Part shown: positions 11,847 through 26,989 of the stretch, in pieces
How the letters are laid out: each line of letters opens with the position of its first letter
Numbering within the stretch: the stretch's first letter is position 1
From: Hypholoma sublateritium FD-334 SS-4
Taxonomy: Eukaryota > Basidiomycota > Agaricomycetes > Agaricales > Strophariaceae
Direction of reading: 5' to 3'
Assembly: GCA_000827495.1 (NCBI GenBank)
Contig: KN817558.1
Coordinates: forward strand, 34,544 to 98,543
DNA: 64,000 bases
Notes under the pieces: model-generated
Databases searched by the model: none
What the model was told of the DNA's origin: nothing
Seen by the model: the letters and a program-made list of their open reading frames with translations, nothing else
Translations under genes and position numbers: made by a program

Positions 11847-13393
11847 TGGGAGAAGACCTGGAAACGGAGGGGAGGAGGAGGAGGAGGGTCTGTTAGCACC
11901 AGTGCGAACGGGGACTGCGAAGTGAAAAAACGAGATGGAAAGTTGGCAATATATAGTACAAAAACGTGACAGACAGCCCGTTTGTGCGTGTCCACCATGA
12001 GGCGACCTATCAAGAAAATCGGCAACTTACTGTGCGGCGTCCGCACGTTGGTGCGTAGCGAGGATTTGGCGAAACGGCCGATGGGTGAGCTGTCGTACTG
12101 TTCGGATGTCCAGAAAAGAGACATTCTCCTCGTTTTGCGTTGGTATTTAGCTGCCCTCCGAAGGGATTGCGGAGCTCGGAGGCGGGAACCAGATTAGGAA
12201 ATACGCATTGGCCACAATACCCACGAGGTGAGCGATGAATCTTATTCGAGAACTCGTCAGCAAGTGAATGGAGTCGTCCATTGCATCGATCCCTGCGTAC
12301 GAAACCATCCTGCGAGGAAGATCGGGTGTCCGGATCAGGTGCGGTGGATGGGAGTTTTTCCCATTCTATAGCCGAACGCGGGGAAACAAGATATCAAATT
12401 ATAGCCCATAGCAAAGCAAGCGTTGTCCGAGTGTATCATGATATGGAAGCTGGGCACCTGAACATGGAATGGCCCGGTTCATTCAGGTCGGTTGGACGGC
12501 AGAGCGGCCAGGGTATTCCTGCACATATGATCAATAGCCAGTTGCATAAGCGCAACGGCACCTTGAAGGCTTGGATTGCGTGAGTGCCGCAAGGCTAAGT
12601 CAGACTCTTGAGAGTAGGACAAAGTGACTCTTCCAGTTTCTTATCCGGGCTGTGATCGACGTTCGAAAGGCCAAAGCAAAATCCAGGCGTCGTTGGAAGC
12701 GATACGAGATTGACTTGGCTACATCTGGAAGAACCCATCGATTCCACGGCACCAAAATCTACCAGCATATGTGCTGTAATTAGAGTGTCCCTGTTTCTGT
12801 AGGGCACGATCTACATGTCATAGAATGCGCCGCACAACCTGAAATGAGCAATAGTGCGAGCAACAGTGCTCACCGCAGACGATTGCTGCAGGTAATATCG
12901 ATAAACCTGCTTCCATTGCCAAACGAGTATTGTTTTTCTTCTTCTGAGTGCATTGCGCCATCGTCTATAATAGCGCAATGTCTTCCATTGGACTCAGGAA
13001 GCGCCGTTATGTTTTGCATTCATGTTTTGCATTCAAGATGACTTCGGAATGTTATGTTGCGGTTAATGACAGAAAACGCGACTCGAACAAGCGCGATGTG
13101 AAACGCCACGCTGTGTTGGCTTGTTGTCCAACACGTGACTGCACGCGTCCTATTTTCGTTTGGTAGCTTCACGTGAGTGGCTTTCTATTTTGCCGAAGTG
13201 TCTTCAAAAATCAACGTCGGACCTGAACGGTATTCAGCGCTTGTACTCTAACCTCCACCACCACCTCCACCTTGTGGTATCTTTTATTCAGCGAACTTTC
13301 GCCGGCTACGATCGGTCTAGCACAAGTCCAATAGTATTACATCCAAATTCTGCTCACCTCGTGTCCATCGTCGACGCCATCACTCCTCCCAGC
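11847..13393. promoter_or_regulatory. Divergent intergenic region between kinase and KEN-box gene
   Basis: About 1.5 kb between two divergently transcribed genes, so it must hold both promoters. The stretch just upstream of the kinase start is a polypurine run on the plus strand (11864-11886, a pyrimidine-rich leader in the transcript sense), common upstream of fungal start codons. Short open frames at 12281-12583 and 12595-12807 show no family resemblance and are not called. Confidence 0.4.
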
Positions 13394-14295
13394 ATGTCTC
13401 TTCGCACATTTACCGTCTTCCAGGATGCCCCATCAGGCGAGGTATCGCAGCCTAAAATTTCACGCCCCAACGCAATGATGACACGCTCTAAAGTCGCCTC
13501 GGCCGGAAATATTGCCAATTCCAGCGACCTAGCAGCCATAAACAAGGAGAACTACAATCCTGTCACCGGCGAGCGTGCAGTGCCACTTGGGGGTGGCATA
13601 AAGAAGCCTAAGGCGACCGTCCTTGCCACCAAGGCGCTCATAGCTCCTGTCGGAAAGACGAAGAGGGAAAAGGAGGCCTCGGCTGAGTCTGCGACTGAGC
13701 CTGAGCAGAAGAAGCGCAAGGCGTCTGCGGGAACTACGTCGAAAACAAAGGCGCCGAAGAAGGATTCTGTGAAGGGTACGAAGAAGACCACTAAACGTAC
13801 CGGGCTGAAGAAAGTTGCGCCGATGCCCCAGCTTACGGAGGAGGACACCGCGGTCGACGCGGATGCTCGCTGCTATGAGCTCACCGTCAAGCCCCTGGCG
13901 GACGTCTCCCAGGCCTATGAGGAGGACGTATTCGGCAGTTTTGCCGCCTGCGCAGGCGCGAGCGCCAGTGCACCGGAAGGCCACGTCAAATTCAGCACAG
14001 TTAAGGTTCGTCATCGATATGGATCTGCGATCTTGCAACGTGCTCATATATCTATCTGCAGGAGTCGTCCGTCGAGCCTGAGATTCGTGACTACTACCAA
14101 CCTGCGTGTGGTGGCTCTTATCCCTCGTCCAGCAGGCGTCTGCTGCGCGCACTATCGCAGGACCCTGCGCCCCGCACCTTCTCGACGCCGGAGCGGAGGC
14201 AGATCTATTCTGCATTTACGTTCTCCTCACCGTCTGCTGCGACCACCCGTCCGCTGAAGTCAAAAGTCCTGGAGTCTGTCGACGAAGCTCTGTAA
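13394..14295 (+). CDS. Lys-rich nuclear-type protein with KEN box (hypothetical)
   Basis: I do not recognise an enzyme family. I chose the ATG at 13394 (MSLRTFTVFQDAP) rather than the longer open frame from 13160, because the first 78 codons of that frame look like untranslated leader. The protein has a KEN box in INKENYNP near residue 50, then a Lys/Ala/Thr-rich basic stretch (KKRKASAGTT, KKTTKRTGLKK) that could bind DNA or act as a nuclear localisation signal, then an acidic patch around YEEDVFGSF. A 56-bp intron at 14006-14061 joins FSTVK to ESSVEPEIRDYYQP. The C-terminal exon has RRLLRALSQD and FSTPERRQIYSAF, and the protein ends SVDEAL. KEN plus an RxxL sequence is the composition of an APC/C substrate, so a cell-cycle role is possible but inferred. 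About 280 aa. Confidence 0.65.
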
Positions 14296-16238
14296 CACAT
14301 GCGCGGCACGCCTCGCTGCAACAAATCAAGATATCGTCAACGACACATATCGCTTGCGTTGATCGGCGTTGCACGTATATTAACGTTTACAGGTTCCCGC
14401 GAATTACATGCGTGGCGCTTCGACGATACCACGCCCCCCGTCCATTGGTGCGAGTGCATAAAGCGCTCGCCATCCCCTCCTTTCCACCCTCTCATATTTG
14501 CCCCCTCTATTTAATATTTGCATCTCTCCTGGGTTTTGCTACTTCTTGCTTTCCCTGCTTTCCTCGCACACACTCCGGGTCCGATCCACACATGATACAC
14601 CCCTTCATTTCAACACGATATCCCACCGTCATAGTTGCTGCATATCCCCTCGATTACACTCATCGTTTATACATGTCACGTACCCATTCATTGTATGCGG
14701 CTCGTGCTATCATTGACATACATTCTATCTAACTATATATAAATGCTTGCCGCGGTGCTCCTGCGCCTTGTGCATGTCCATTCACCTCTTCTTGGGAGTT
14801 GCTACTGGTTACTTGATGCTGTGCGATTCTGTCACTTGGTGAATGCATTCTACGTCGTTCTATGGGCCTGGCAGGGTGGACGGCGCCGTGGTCGCGTTTT
14901 ACTGCCAACACGGCTCGCTGTGTTCTAATTCCTTCTGGTGCGAACGTTGTCTGGCCTGCCGGCGATTTACTGCATGCTTCACTGATCGTGTTCCGCTTGA
15001 TGGACGCGCCGCGTCGCGCGACGCGACACGATGCAGTCACGTGCAACTTAGCTTACCGTTTGGGGCACAAATTGAAATTGAAACAGCCAGAAACAGCCGC
15101 CGGGTTCCACGCTTGTTCTAACCGTTGTCTGCTCCCTCCAAGGCTTCAACTTGAAAGCTAATCTTTCGCGGTATATGCTCATAACTCTACAAGCATCATT
15201 TCCAACTAGACTGGCTCGGAGGACCGCTAAGGGAGAGGCAAGCCGTTCGGGAAAGAGGTTCGGACTTGGCGTCGATAACGCACAAAGAACAGACTCACAG
15301 GCAAGACACAGGCGCTATCCGAAATGCGGAGGGGATCTGCTCTCTTTCCCAGACCAAATGAAAGATGCCAGTCTATTATCTATAGGTATGCTTGACTTAT
15401 GCAGAGACGCCAAACCCAGACAAGAAACTGGCGGTCGGACTCGTTGCTGCTCGTTGACATGGTCAGGTGGCTCCTGTGCGGCGACGCTCTCACGAACTGA
15501 AATTTGCATAAGAAGATCGAGACTCGAGACGGGTGATTTCTGAGGCCGCTCGAACGGCCTCACGGCAACGATGCCACTGTACATGTACAGCGTTCTAAGA
15601 ACTGGGGAAGGGGATGGGATAAAATGGAGGGAAAATGTAATCGAAGAGGTGTAACGGTAGAGGCCGGCGGGTTGTTTGTTTTAGGGGCCCGTGGCTTCTA
15701 TCTTATCAGGTCAAAGAGATACGCGTATGAGGTACGTTATGTCCAAAACTATACTTGGATCGAAGCAATCGCTTACTCCACCACTTGGATCAATGTCCTT
15801 AGGCCGATAGGCCGCTCTCGCTTTCGCCTTGGCTTTCAAGATGCTCGACGACAACTCGACGACGCTTAAGATTAGCAGAAATATAACCTGAAGCTAGCTC
15901 GAGAAGCAGCGAACTGAATTTCAGTACAGACCTCTACACATACCCCGCCTATTGATATGGCACTCACTGATGTCCACCGGCGTTCCGAGCGTTGTGTATT
16001 GAATGGCTGCCAACACTGGCATTATCCGTCGGCGCCGGCCGTGGCTTATCTTCGATAGACATGGCTACATGTTGCGGTGCCCAGGCGCCAGGAAGGAGAT
16101 AAGGTGACGACCTTAAGAAGTCGAAGATGCTCGTCTGACTGCTCTCTGTCGCCCTCCTGCCTCTGTCTTCTGCTGCTTCTGGCTGGTCGTGTGCACATAC
16201 TGAAATTTTCATTTTTCTCGACACACTCAAGCAGCAGA
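14296..16238. other. Intergenic spacer
   Basis: Nearly 2 kb without a recognisable gene. The first few hundred bases are probably the 3' UTR of the KEN-box gene. The open frames at 15151-15543 and 14106-14732 have no family signature, biased codon use or splice pattern that I can support. Confidence 0.45.
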
Positions 16239-18636
16239 ATGGGGATCTTGAAGAAGCTCGAGGTGCCGCACGCACCCGGCCTGACGTACAAGCAGATGTT
16301 GCTAACGGTAAGCGTATCCGAGTCTTTGTATTTCAAGCCGTGATATTCAATTTTCACCTCAAATTCACAGAATGACGATCTGGCGCCGGTCCCGGAAGCG
16401 CAGTGGACTTGGAAGTCCCTGAACTTTGTCTCTTTGTGCGTCAGGGATCACCAATGTTCTTAGCATTTTCTCATACCCTTGTTCAGCTGGATTGCGGATT
16501 CCTTCAATGTCAATACGTACGCCCGTCCTCTGCCTGCTGTGACATTATTTAACGTACACTGGACAGATGGATGATCGCCTCCTCTATGGTCCAACTTGGG
16601 CTGTCATGGTGGCAGGCATGGGTCTGCGTTTGGATTGGGTACGGCTTCGTCGCCCCGTTCATCGCCATGAACGCGCGTCCCGGCGCAGTATTTCACGTCA
16701 CCTTCCCCGTCGTAGCGCGAACAAGCTTTGGTGTGTATGGGAGCTTGTGGTGCACCTTCAACCGTGGAGCTATGGCATGGTGCGTGGTGCCCCGGCATTC
16801 CTTCCAAGTTCCGTCATTTATCTGTATTTTCCATGTTCGACGCAGTGTGTGGTACGGTGTGCAGGCGAGCATCGGTGGCGACTGTGTAAAGGTGCTCTTG
16901 CGTGCGATGTGGCCCAGCGTCAATGACATCCGTGGGTGTCTACGACTCTACCCTCTCACGATCGCGATCTCATGCACTATGCTATGACCAGCGAACCATA
17001 TGCCCGCTTCCTCTGGAACGAACACGCGTGATTTTATGTGCTTCTTTCTTTTCTGGTTGATTTCTCTCCCAGCGATTTGGTTTCCCATCCACCAAATGTA
17101 CGCAACGTCTCCTTATCTAAGTTAGCGTGAGCAGTGCAGTCGCTTATCAAAACAATTAGCCGGCACCTCTTCACACTCAAGTCCATCGTGACCCCCATCG
17201 CCGGCATCGTGTTCTTCGTGTGGTGCATTGTGAAGGCGAAGGGTGTCGGGCCGATTATCTCACAGCCGTCGACTCTCCATGGCTCGGAACTCAGTTGGTC
17301 AATGGTCGTCAGTCTCATGTCCTGCATCAGCAACATGGCCACACTTGTTACGTACGTAGACTCGTCGTCCTGTTTTATGCAGCGTGGCCTGACTGATGTC
17401 TGCGGAATTTAGAAATGCGCCGGACTTTGCGTCGCGCGCGAAGACGCCCGGCGCCGCGCTGTGGCCCCAACTCTTCGCTGTGCCGATTTCGTTCTCCGTA
17501 GTCAGCTTCATCGGCATCATAGTCAGCTCCTCATCTCAGGCCATTTACGGGGAGGCAATTTGGTCACCCATTGATCTGCTGGGACGATTCCTGGACGACA
17601 GCCCGTCAAGTGCTACCCGCTTTGGGGTACGTACTAAATCGTTTTTTCATTCATTCGGATTTTACTGACGTCATTCTGTGCATGTGCAGGTCTGGTTCAT
17701 CGCCTTCGCGTTCATCATCGCCCAGGTATTTAATTTCGTTAACAAGTGGGACTGAGACCCTGCGTACTGACGACTCTTCGCCAGCTCGGAACTAACATCT
17801 CAGCCAACTCTATCAGCGCAGGCTGTGACCTCACTGCTCTCTGCCCTCGCTTCCTTGTGCGTTTCTTTCCTGTGTCCACCTGACGCACTGTTTGAAATAC
17901 CCTGACCGGAACTTCCTCTCAGAACATCCGCCGAGGAGGCTACGTCGCCGCCATAGTCGGTATCTGCATGCTCCCCTGGAACCTGCTCAAGAATAGTAAC
18001 AGCTTCACATCGTACCTCTCGGCCTACTCCGTCTTCTTGAGCTCCATCGCCGGAGTCATGGTGCGTATCCGAGATCTGGAACTAGACTCTGGCTATTTGA
18101 ATACTGACGCTGCGCCTGTTAGATCACGGACTACTATGTGATCCGGCGTGGACACTACAACGTCGCGGACCTGTACCGTGCGGAGCGGGACAGCTGGTAT
18201 TATTACACCTACGGCTTTAATTTCCGGTGCGCACCGCTCTCCCCTGCTACTATCCTCGTGGCTTGCTCATCTTTATGCCAGCGCGTATGCAGCGTACATA
18301 TCTGGCATCCTCATCAACGTTGTTGGGTTCGCGGGTGCCAGTACGCGTGTCTCCGACTTGCCCTAAACCTTTCGCTGACGATGTCTTTAAGCTGGACGCA
18401 CAGTGCCCCTCGCCGCGACGCGCGTGTACCAGATGTCATTCTTCACTGGATTTGGCGTTTCCGCGCTCATCTACTACACGCTCAACCGCGCCTATCCCGT
18501 GCGCGGCGCCGCCGCGAAATGGGAGGAGGTCGACGTGTCTAGCTTCAACGACAGTGCCAGTGCGCGAGCGAGCGTCAGCGATGTCAGCGGCAGCATTAAG
18601 TCCAAGATTGAAGCAGAAAACATGTACAAGGCCTAG
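16239..18636 (+). CDS. NCS1 nucleobase/allantoin permease, Fur type
   Basis: Plasma-membrane proton symporter of the nucleobase-cation-symporter-1 family, likely for uracil, allantoin, uridine or a related compound. Start at 16239 ([15 protein letters not shown]). Fur-type hallmarks: [17 protein letters not shown] across the first intron; [18 protein letters not shown] in TM1; [12 protein letters not shown] near 16713-16750; [46 protein letters not shown] near 17410-17465; [20 protein letters not shown] near 17787-17845; [18 protein letters not shown] near 18122-18175. Roughly twelve membrane segments split over about ten introns, total about 550 aa as usual. The tail ([12 protein letters not shown]) is cytosolic. 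The exact substrate cannot be told from these motifs. Confidence 0.85.
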
Positions 18637-19794
18637 AGCTACATAAGGCTACATACCCCTCTACGCTTTACTCTTGTCCTTTCTTACATGGAGGCGCGCG
18701 TAACCCTCGCCCAAAATATCCTGTATTTCTAGAGTCCCTACTTACATTCTCGCCTTACGTTCGTGTACCATACGAAATAACGAGCCGGTCGTGGCGCGCA
18801 GCAGTCGAAACGGTTCGTTGTAGACAGTAGATCCAGGACAGACGAGACAATTTCAACGTCTAGTCGAGGATTGTATTGCAGTGCCCATTCTGTCTATTCA
18901 ATTCCAACTGGTCACAGCTTGCCTCGGCTAAAACTAGTGCTCTTGCCCGAGGCTCTGAGTAATCTCGGGCAGCAGGCGGACTCGCGGAAAGTAATGGAAT
19001 GCTAATATAGATATCGACAATAGCAGGCGCTTCCGCCTCGAATCGACTTCTCCATGGGAGGCACCAGATCTAGTCTGACCAGCGCCCCCTTCGCCAACGA
19101 CCCGCTGAATATCGTCGAATTTTGGCAAGATACTCATCTTTTCATCTTTTTTTTTCCCGTCGATGGCGCGGGCCGCATCGACTTCCCGTACGATATCTCT
19201 GTATGCGATATATTTGTCCAATTGCCCATTCCGAAGATCGGACACGGAGTATGTGCCCTGCTCTGTGTACACGCCTGAGTGACCTAGCGGCTTGTACGAT
19301 GATATGACTGACGTTGAGTAATTCCGAGTAGTATGGTTTCTCCTGTTTGAGCGTTGAGAGGCGTGCGGTAAGACAAAGTTTCATTGCAGGGAGCAAGTAG
19401 TAGGCTAGTAATCCAGACACGGGACTAACGTTCAACTTTCGGCGCCGCCAGCGAGGTCCGCCACCTAGCTGTCAAACTACCACGGAGACGTGGCCCTCTA
19501 TGTTATATTATATATTTTGATATAAATTGTTGCGTCTAAATATACAACACAATTCTCTTCTGAAAATAAGCGTTTGGGCGCCTAATGCATTGACTAAAGT
19601 AGGTCATAGCCTCCGTCATGAGCAAGCAACTGCAGGCATGTTGAAAATTCCTCCATAGTATAAGGGCCTAGTATGGCCAGCAAATGCTTGTGAATTACAT
19701 TCAGAATACAATTTGAATCTATACTTATACAAACTTCTTGTTTAATGTCGTCTCGCGAAGATCTTCGTTTGCCACCATCTTCCGTCGATATCAT
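18637..19794. other. Intergenic, convergent 3' ends
   Basis: The 3' flanks of the permease and of the minus-strand PFK-2 gene. AT-rich stretches around 19500-19560; no gene, repeat or RNA recognised. Confidence 0.45.
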
Positions 19795-22426
<2,632 letters not shown>

Positions 22427-23337
22427 CTAGTACGAGTCAAGGCCCGTAAATGTGTCCGGCGCAGAGGCTCGATAATCTTCCATTTCTTGATCCAGATCAG
22501 CTACGGTCACTCTTTTCTTGAGCCGTTTCGGGCCCTTCTTGACTTTGAATCTTCTTGGAGGAATAGGAATTTCTTTCACGGGCGGTGCTGTATTGCGCAC
22601 AGCGGGTGCAGGATGCGCAACTTTAGGTTGGTAGGGAGTTTGTCGAGGTGCGCTAATAGTGTTGTAAGGATAATGAAGCCTGTCCGAATACCGAATGAAA
22701 CTCACGGATAGGTTGGCTTGACTAGCATTGGGCCAGAAATTGGATGCGTTTGCGCTGGTGCAGGTGCTAAACGATCGAAGAGAGTCGGTGTTTGAGGAGG
22801 CGCTTGAGCTGCACGGGCTGTAGGAGTGTCATCGATGATGATCTCGATTTTTATTGGCCGGCCTGTCGTGTAAATGGTCGTAACGAAGGTTTCCGTCGCA
22901 TATCAAAGGAAACTCACGTCCATCCACCACCCTTCCATTATACTTTGCGCGAGCGACCAAAGCATCGCCGGGCCGTTGAAAAGTGACGACAGCCATCCCT
23001 TTCGATTTTCCTTGCGAGTTGTACACCAGGAACGATTCCTTCAACGGCCCAACAGTCTTATTGAACAACTCCTGCGCAGATCAAAAAGGTGTTGGAGTCC
23101 GAAGATGCGAAACGCGGTCGAGGCGCTTACCTCGACCTCTTTCTCCCCGACGTCGACGGGAAGCTTGCTCAAGAATATTGTGCTGCCCGACTCGGCGGGC
23201 GCCTTTCCCTTAACACCCACTGTGTTCCCTCGCCAGGCCGGTGCGGCGGTGCCTGCTTGGTTCCCGAGCAATTGTCGTTTCGACCCGTGAAAAGAGTGTA
23301 ACCTGGCGTATTCATTCGTTCTTGATTGCGTTTGCAT
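22427..23337 (-). CDS. ALY/REF-like mRNA export adaptor (Yra1/Mlo3 type)
   Basis: RNA-binding adaptor that couples transcription (TREX/THO) to the Mex67 export receptor in the nucleus. One RRM is visible across two introns: STIFLSKLPVDVGEKEVE (RNP2-like), ELFNKTVGPLKESFLVYNS, GKSKGMAVVTFQRPGDAL (RNP1-like), AKYNGRVVDG, then RPIKIEI from the next exon. A Pro/Ala-rich linker follows (QAPPQTPTLFDRLAPAPAQT), then a basic segment (RRFKVKKGPKRLKKRVTVAD) and the C-terminal box LDQEMEDYRAS, which is typical of ALY C-termini. It ends TFTGLDSY. The N-terminus is uncertain: an ATG exists at 23335-23337, but the usual UAP56-binding motif near the start is not obvious, so a short upstream exon may be missing. 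Confidence 0.75.
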
Positions 23338-24534
23338 TGCTTAAATTGTATATAAGAAGGGTCCCGGCTTGGCTTATATCGAAAAGACTTGGGAAAGCGA
23401 GGCTTTCTTGACAAGCACAAGAGGAAAATGGAGGAAACAGAGGCGAAGGTGTTCATCATTCAGTGGCAGGGCGTTGATAAATAACTAACAACAAGTTCAT
23501 TGACGAATGGAAACCAAACGGACACTTCAAGTTTGTTGCTGAAACCGTCACTGTGAACTGGACACTGAGCTTTGGATGAGCTCTCCACTCACCTTCTACC
23601 CCCACACCGCTCTCGGAGACTTTTCAAACGATTCAACTTCTCTTGCGACAGCAGGGCACCGATCTCAGAGTAAGTAGGAACTTGAAATAACTCGGAGCTT
23701 CAAGCCGTTAGTGGTTCAGACGAATGAACAAGACATGGCCTGCGCCGCTGTATATGGGTATGCGTTATTTGGGCTGTGAAGGCGACTGCTTCAATTGTCA
23801 AGCTGGTTTCCAGTCAGTGTATTTTTGTGTCATGAAAAGCTGATAGCGATAGCGCTAACTCTGGTTCTTTCTCTATGTTTGTTAGTCATTCATTGACTTC
23901 TAAAGCCTACATACGCACCCTATGTCCTACTCAAAAAAGGTCAAGGTAGACTACTAGATAAGGAACGGCTTTCACAAGGCTTAACCACCGAATTATTACT
24001 CGTCTTTCCCCTCGAACAAGACATGACCCTCTCAATATGGAATCTGAGCCATCGGCGCACGTCAACGCTCCTGACTTGCTCCTGACGCTGAAGTCAAAGC
24101 TGCGGACCTCTGCGGACTGCAGATTAGGGTACAAAATGATGCGTACTTTCCAACACCAGTAGCTTCCATTGTCCAATAACATTGGAGACGTCCTAGCCTG
24201 AACATTCATCCGAAATTTTACCGAAGCCTGCTTGTCAAAAGATAACGGATCTTGCTATCTCGAGTCGAGTCGGCGCAGGTCGGCGCCCGCATTCCCAGCC
24301 TTTGCTTGCCTCGAGGTATATCACAGGGCCTCTGATTTGCAATGCGGACGTAAAACTTGGTGATATTCTGTCCTTCGGCCTCGTGAATTTCTAAGCGGGC
24401 TCGCTCTGCCGTTACCTGTTTCATTCCTGGAAAATACTACCGGAATTTTCGGATGGGTTAAAACCACTGCGTATCTCAATCCTCAACTCTCGCGTACCTT
24501 CTTGCCCATTTTCCCTCCTCTTACAAGGTTGAGA
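23338..24534. promoter_or_regulatory. Divergent intergenic region
   Basis: 1.2 kb between the divergent export-adaptor and MFS genes, so both promoters should lie here. The open frames on the minus strand show no family resemblance. Confidence 0.4.
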
Positions 24535-26667
24535 ATGTCCGTGACCATCATGGGCTCTGCGTCTCCTGGGCTTGAGCTTGACAACGACGAAAACTCGGCT
24601 TTGGATACGTCGTCTGTCAACGACAATGATCTCTCTAAAATTACGAATGCCGACGCGTATGAGCTCCACCACCTGCCGACCCAGCTCTCAGATAGATCAC
24701 GAAGGGCTTCCGCTCTAAACCGCTCCGAAATCTCTGTCGGGAAGCGACCTCCCTTTGTCCAAACACTTTCCGCCGATGAGTCTAATTTCCCTACGGATAC
24801 CGGACGCACACCATCGCAATTGTCTGTAAACGCGTCAACGGAGGAGCGCCAGCCCCTGACTAGACAACAAAAACGCAACAGTCTGTTGCAATTCCTGGCT
24901 TTCTGCTTCTCCACCTGGCTCAATGGGTGGAATGATGGAACGCTGGGGCCTTTGCTCCCACGGATTCAAGCCGATTACCGAGTGCGTTGATCGGAACGCT
25001 GCAGATATTCGTTCGTTGATTATTTTTCAGCTAGGATTCGCAATTGTGTCTATGATTTTCATTGGAAATTTTACCGTATGTAGAATTTCCATTAGCGGTA
25101 CAACTTTCTGAAAAATTACCAGGGATATGTGACTGGCGCTGCCTGGAACGTCTGGCTAAATGACCGGTATGGTCTTGGGAAAGTGGGTCGCTTTCTTTAT
25201 TCAAGCAAGTCCCGCCTTTCTGAACGATTTTCAAAGATAGTTGTCGTAGGAGCCATGTGCCAATTGGCGGCATATGCGGTGTTGATTTCAAGTCCACCTT
25301 TTGCTCTCATGGTCTGCGCCTATGTTCTCATTGGTTTCGGTATCTCGATACAGGTTAGTGGCACCCGCTCTTTGAATTTATATTATATTGAAAAACGTAG
25401 GGCGCTCAAGCGAATGGATTCGTTGGGAGCCTTCGCCAACATATGTCATTGAAACTGGGAATGATGCACGGCGCCTACGGTATTACGCATCATTTATAGA
25501 CGAGTGAGAGGAATATCTGACCAGGTGGCTCGCTGTTTTTCCAGGTTTCGGGGCCTTCTCTTCCCCCTTTGCTGCTACTTATTTCTCCTCGCTGGCTAAC
25601 CGAAAATGGGCCTTTCACTTCATTATATCTGCTGGATTGGCACTGATCAATATCTTGATATTGACGTATGTGTTCCGCTTCCGGCGCCAAGAAGGTATTT
25701 ACACTTTCAGCTTCGCGTTCCGAATACTCAGTCTCTTGTCACCTTACCCAGATATACTACGCGATGCTGGCCAAGAGCCGAACGCTGATACAACATCTGG
25801 GGCCGGAGGGAGCACGTACAAGCAGATATTCAAACTGAAGGCCATGCCTTTGCTGATCATATGGGCCCTGATTTATATCGGCGTCGAAGTCACTCTAGGT
25901 GGTACGTTAACGAAGCACTTGCTTTATGGCTTGGGGCCCAAGGCTGAGCATACCCCTAGGTTGGATTGTGACCTTCATCATTCGAGAACGACATGGAGGA
26001 GCCAAGGCAGGATACATCTCTTCTGGATTCTTCGGGGGTGAGGATATTTTTTGGATCATTCTGGGCATTCTCTAACATTCCGAGTCAGGTCTTACGGCTG
26101 GTCGCATATGCTTGATATGGCTCAATGAAAGGGTCGGCGCGAAGCGAATTGTCTTCATCTACTCACTCATTGCCATTGGGTCAGTAAAGCAAATCTAACG
26201 CATGTAGTTATCTGCTCATGAACTATATATACAGCCTAGAACTGACCATCTGGTTTGTCCCCTCCATAATCGGGAACGCCGTGGCTGTAAGCAATCACCA
26301 TTACTATTACACATGTACGATAATTGAGCTTCTCTCATAGGTCTCCCTGATCGGCGTGGTGCTGGGCCCTATGTTCCCGCTGCTCGTATCCCACATGACG
26401 CGCATTCTGCCCCACTGGCTGCTCACGGGGTGCGTCGGACTGGTAGCAGGCCTCGGCATGGCAGGGTCTGCAGCGCTTCCCTTCGCGACAGGGCTCCTCG
26501 CCTCGAAGTACGGCATCGGCTCTTTGCAACCTTTGTGAGTTCTCTCAAAGCAAGATTCGCTGCCACTTTCTGACGTTGCGTTCCCCTCGCTTAGGATGGT
26601 TTCCATGATGGGTTGCATGGTTTTCGTCTGGGCGCTGGTGCCCAATTCCGCAACGCGCGTTGACTGA
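24535..26667 (+). CDS. MFS transporter (Bsc6-like / general substrate transporter)
   Basis: Twelve-segment major-facilitator protein. I chose the ATG at 24535 (MSVTIMGSASPG); the frame upstream has only non-ATG starts. A Ser/Thr-rich cytosolic N-terminus of about 120 residues precedes TM1 (LQFLAFCFSTWLNGWNDGTL, then GPLLPRIQADYR). Later segments: GYVTGAAWNVWLNDRYGLGK, AVLISSPPFALMVCAYVLIG, KLGMMHGAYGFGAFSSPF across an intron near 25470-25545, WALIYIGVEVTLGG then WIVTFIIRERHGG, GYISSGFFGGLTAGR near 26020-26105, LIGVVLGPMFPLLVSHMTR and AGLGMAGSAALPFATGLLAS. It ends ALVPNSATRVD. The pattern fits the fungal group containing yeast Bsc6; the substrate is unknown. About ten introns. Confidence 0.8.
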
Positions 26668-26846
26668 CCCTGCAGTCGACTATGCAATAGAGCGCCTATA
26701 TAGATTTTTCTCTTTTATGTATTGTATAGATTGGGGGGGACTCGTTTTGCTTGATATATTGACTGGGTTGCAACATTGTTGTATGTGATGTTTGTCTGAA
26801 TGCATGTTTCCAAAATCATTCTCGCTGCTAGCGTCAGGGAGACACG

Positions 26847-26931
26847 TCCCTCTTAGCTCAGTGGTAGAGCGCGTCACTAGTACACTTACCCAGTGTATGA
26901 CGAGGTCAGTCGTTCAAGTCGGCTAGAGGGA
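26847..26931 (+). tRNA. tRNA-Thr (anticodon AGT), intron-containing
   Basis: Folds as a complete cloverleaf: acceptor TCCCTCT/AGAGGGA fully paired, D-arm GCTC/GAGC, anticodon stem CGTCA/TGACG, T-arm AGTCG/CGGCT with loop TTCAAGT. The anticodon AGT is at 26879-26881. A 14-nt intron (26883-26896) sits after position 37, where nuclear tRNA introns belong. A TTTT tract just downstream (near 26936) fits a Pol III terminator. Confidence 0.9.
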
Positions 26932-26989
26932 ATTAATTTTGTGGGCCCGCTCCTTTTTTTCGGTACATAGCCGAAATTCGAATCCCATT

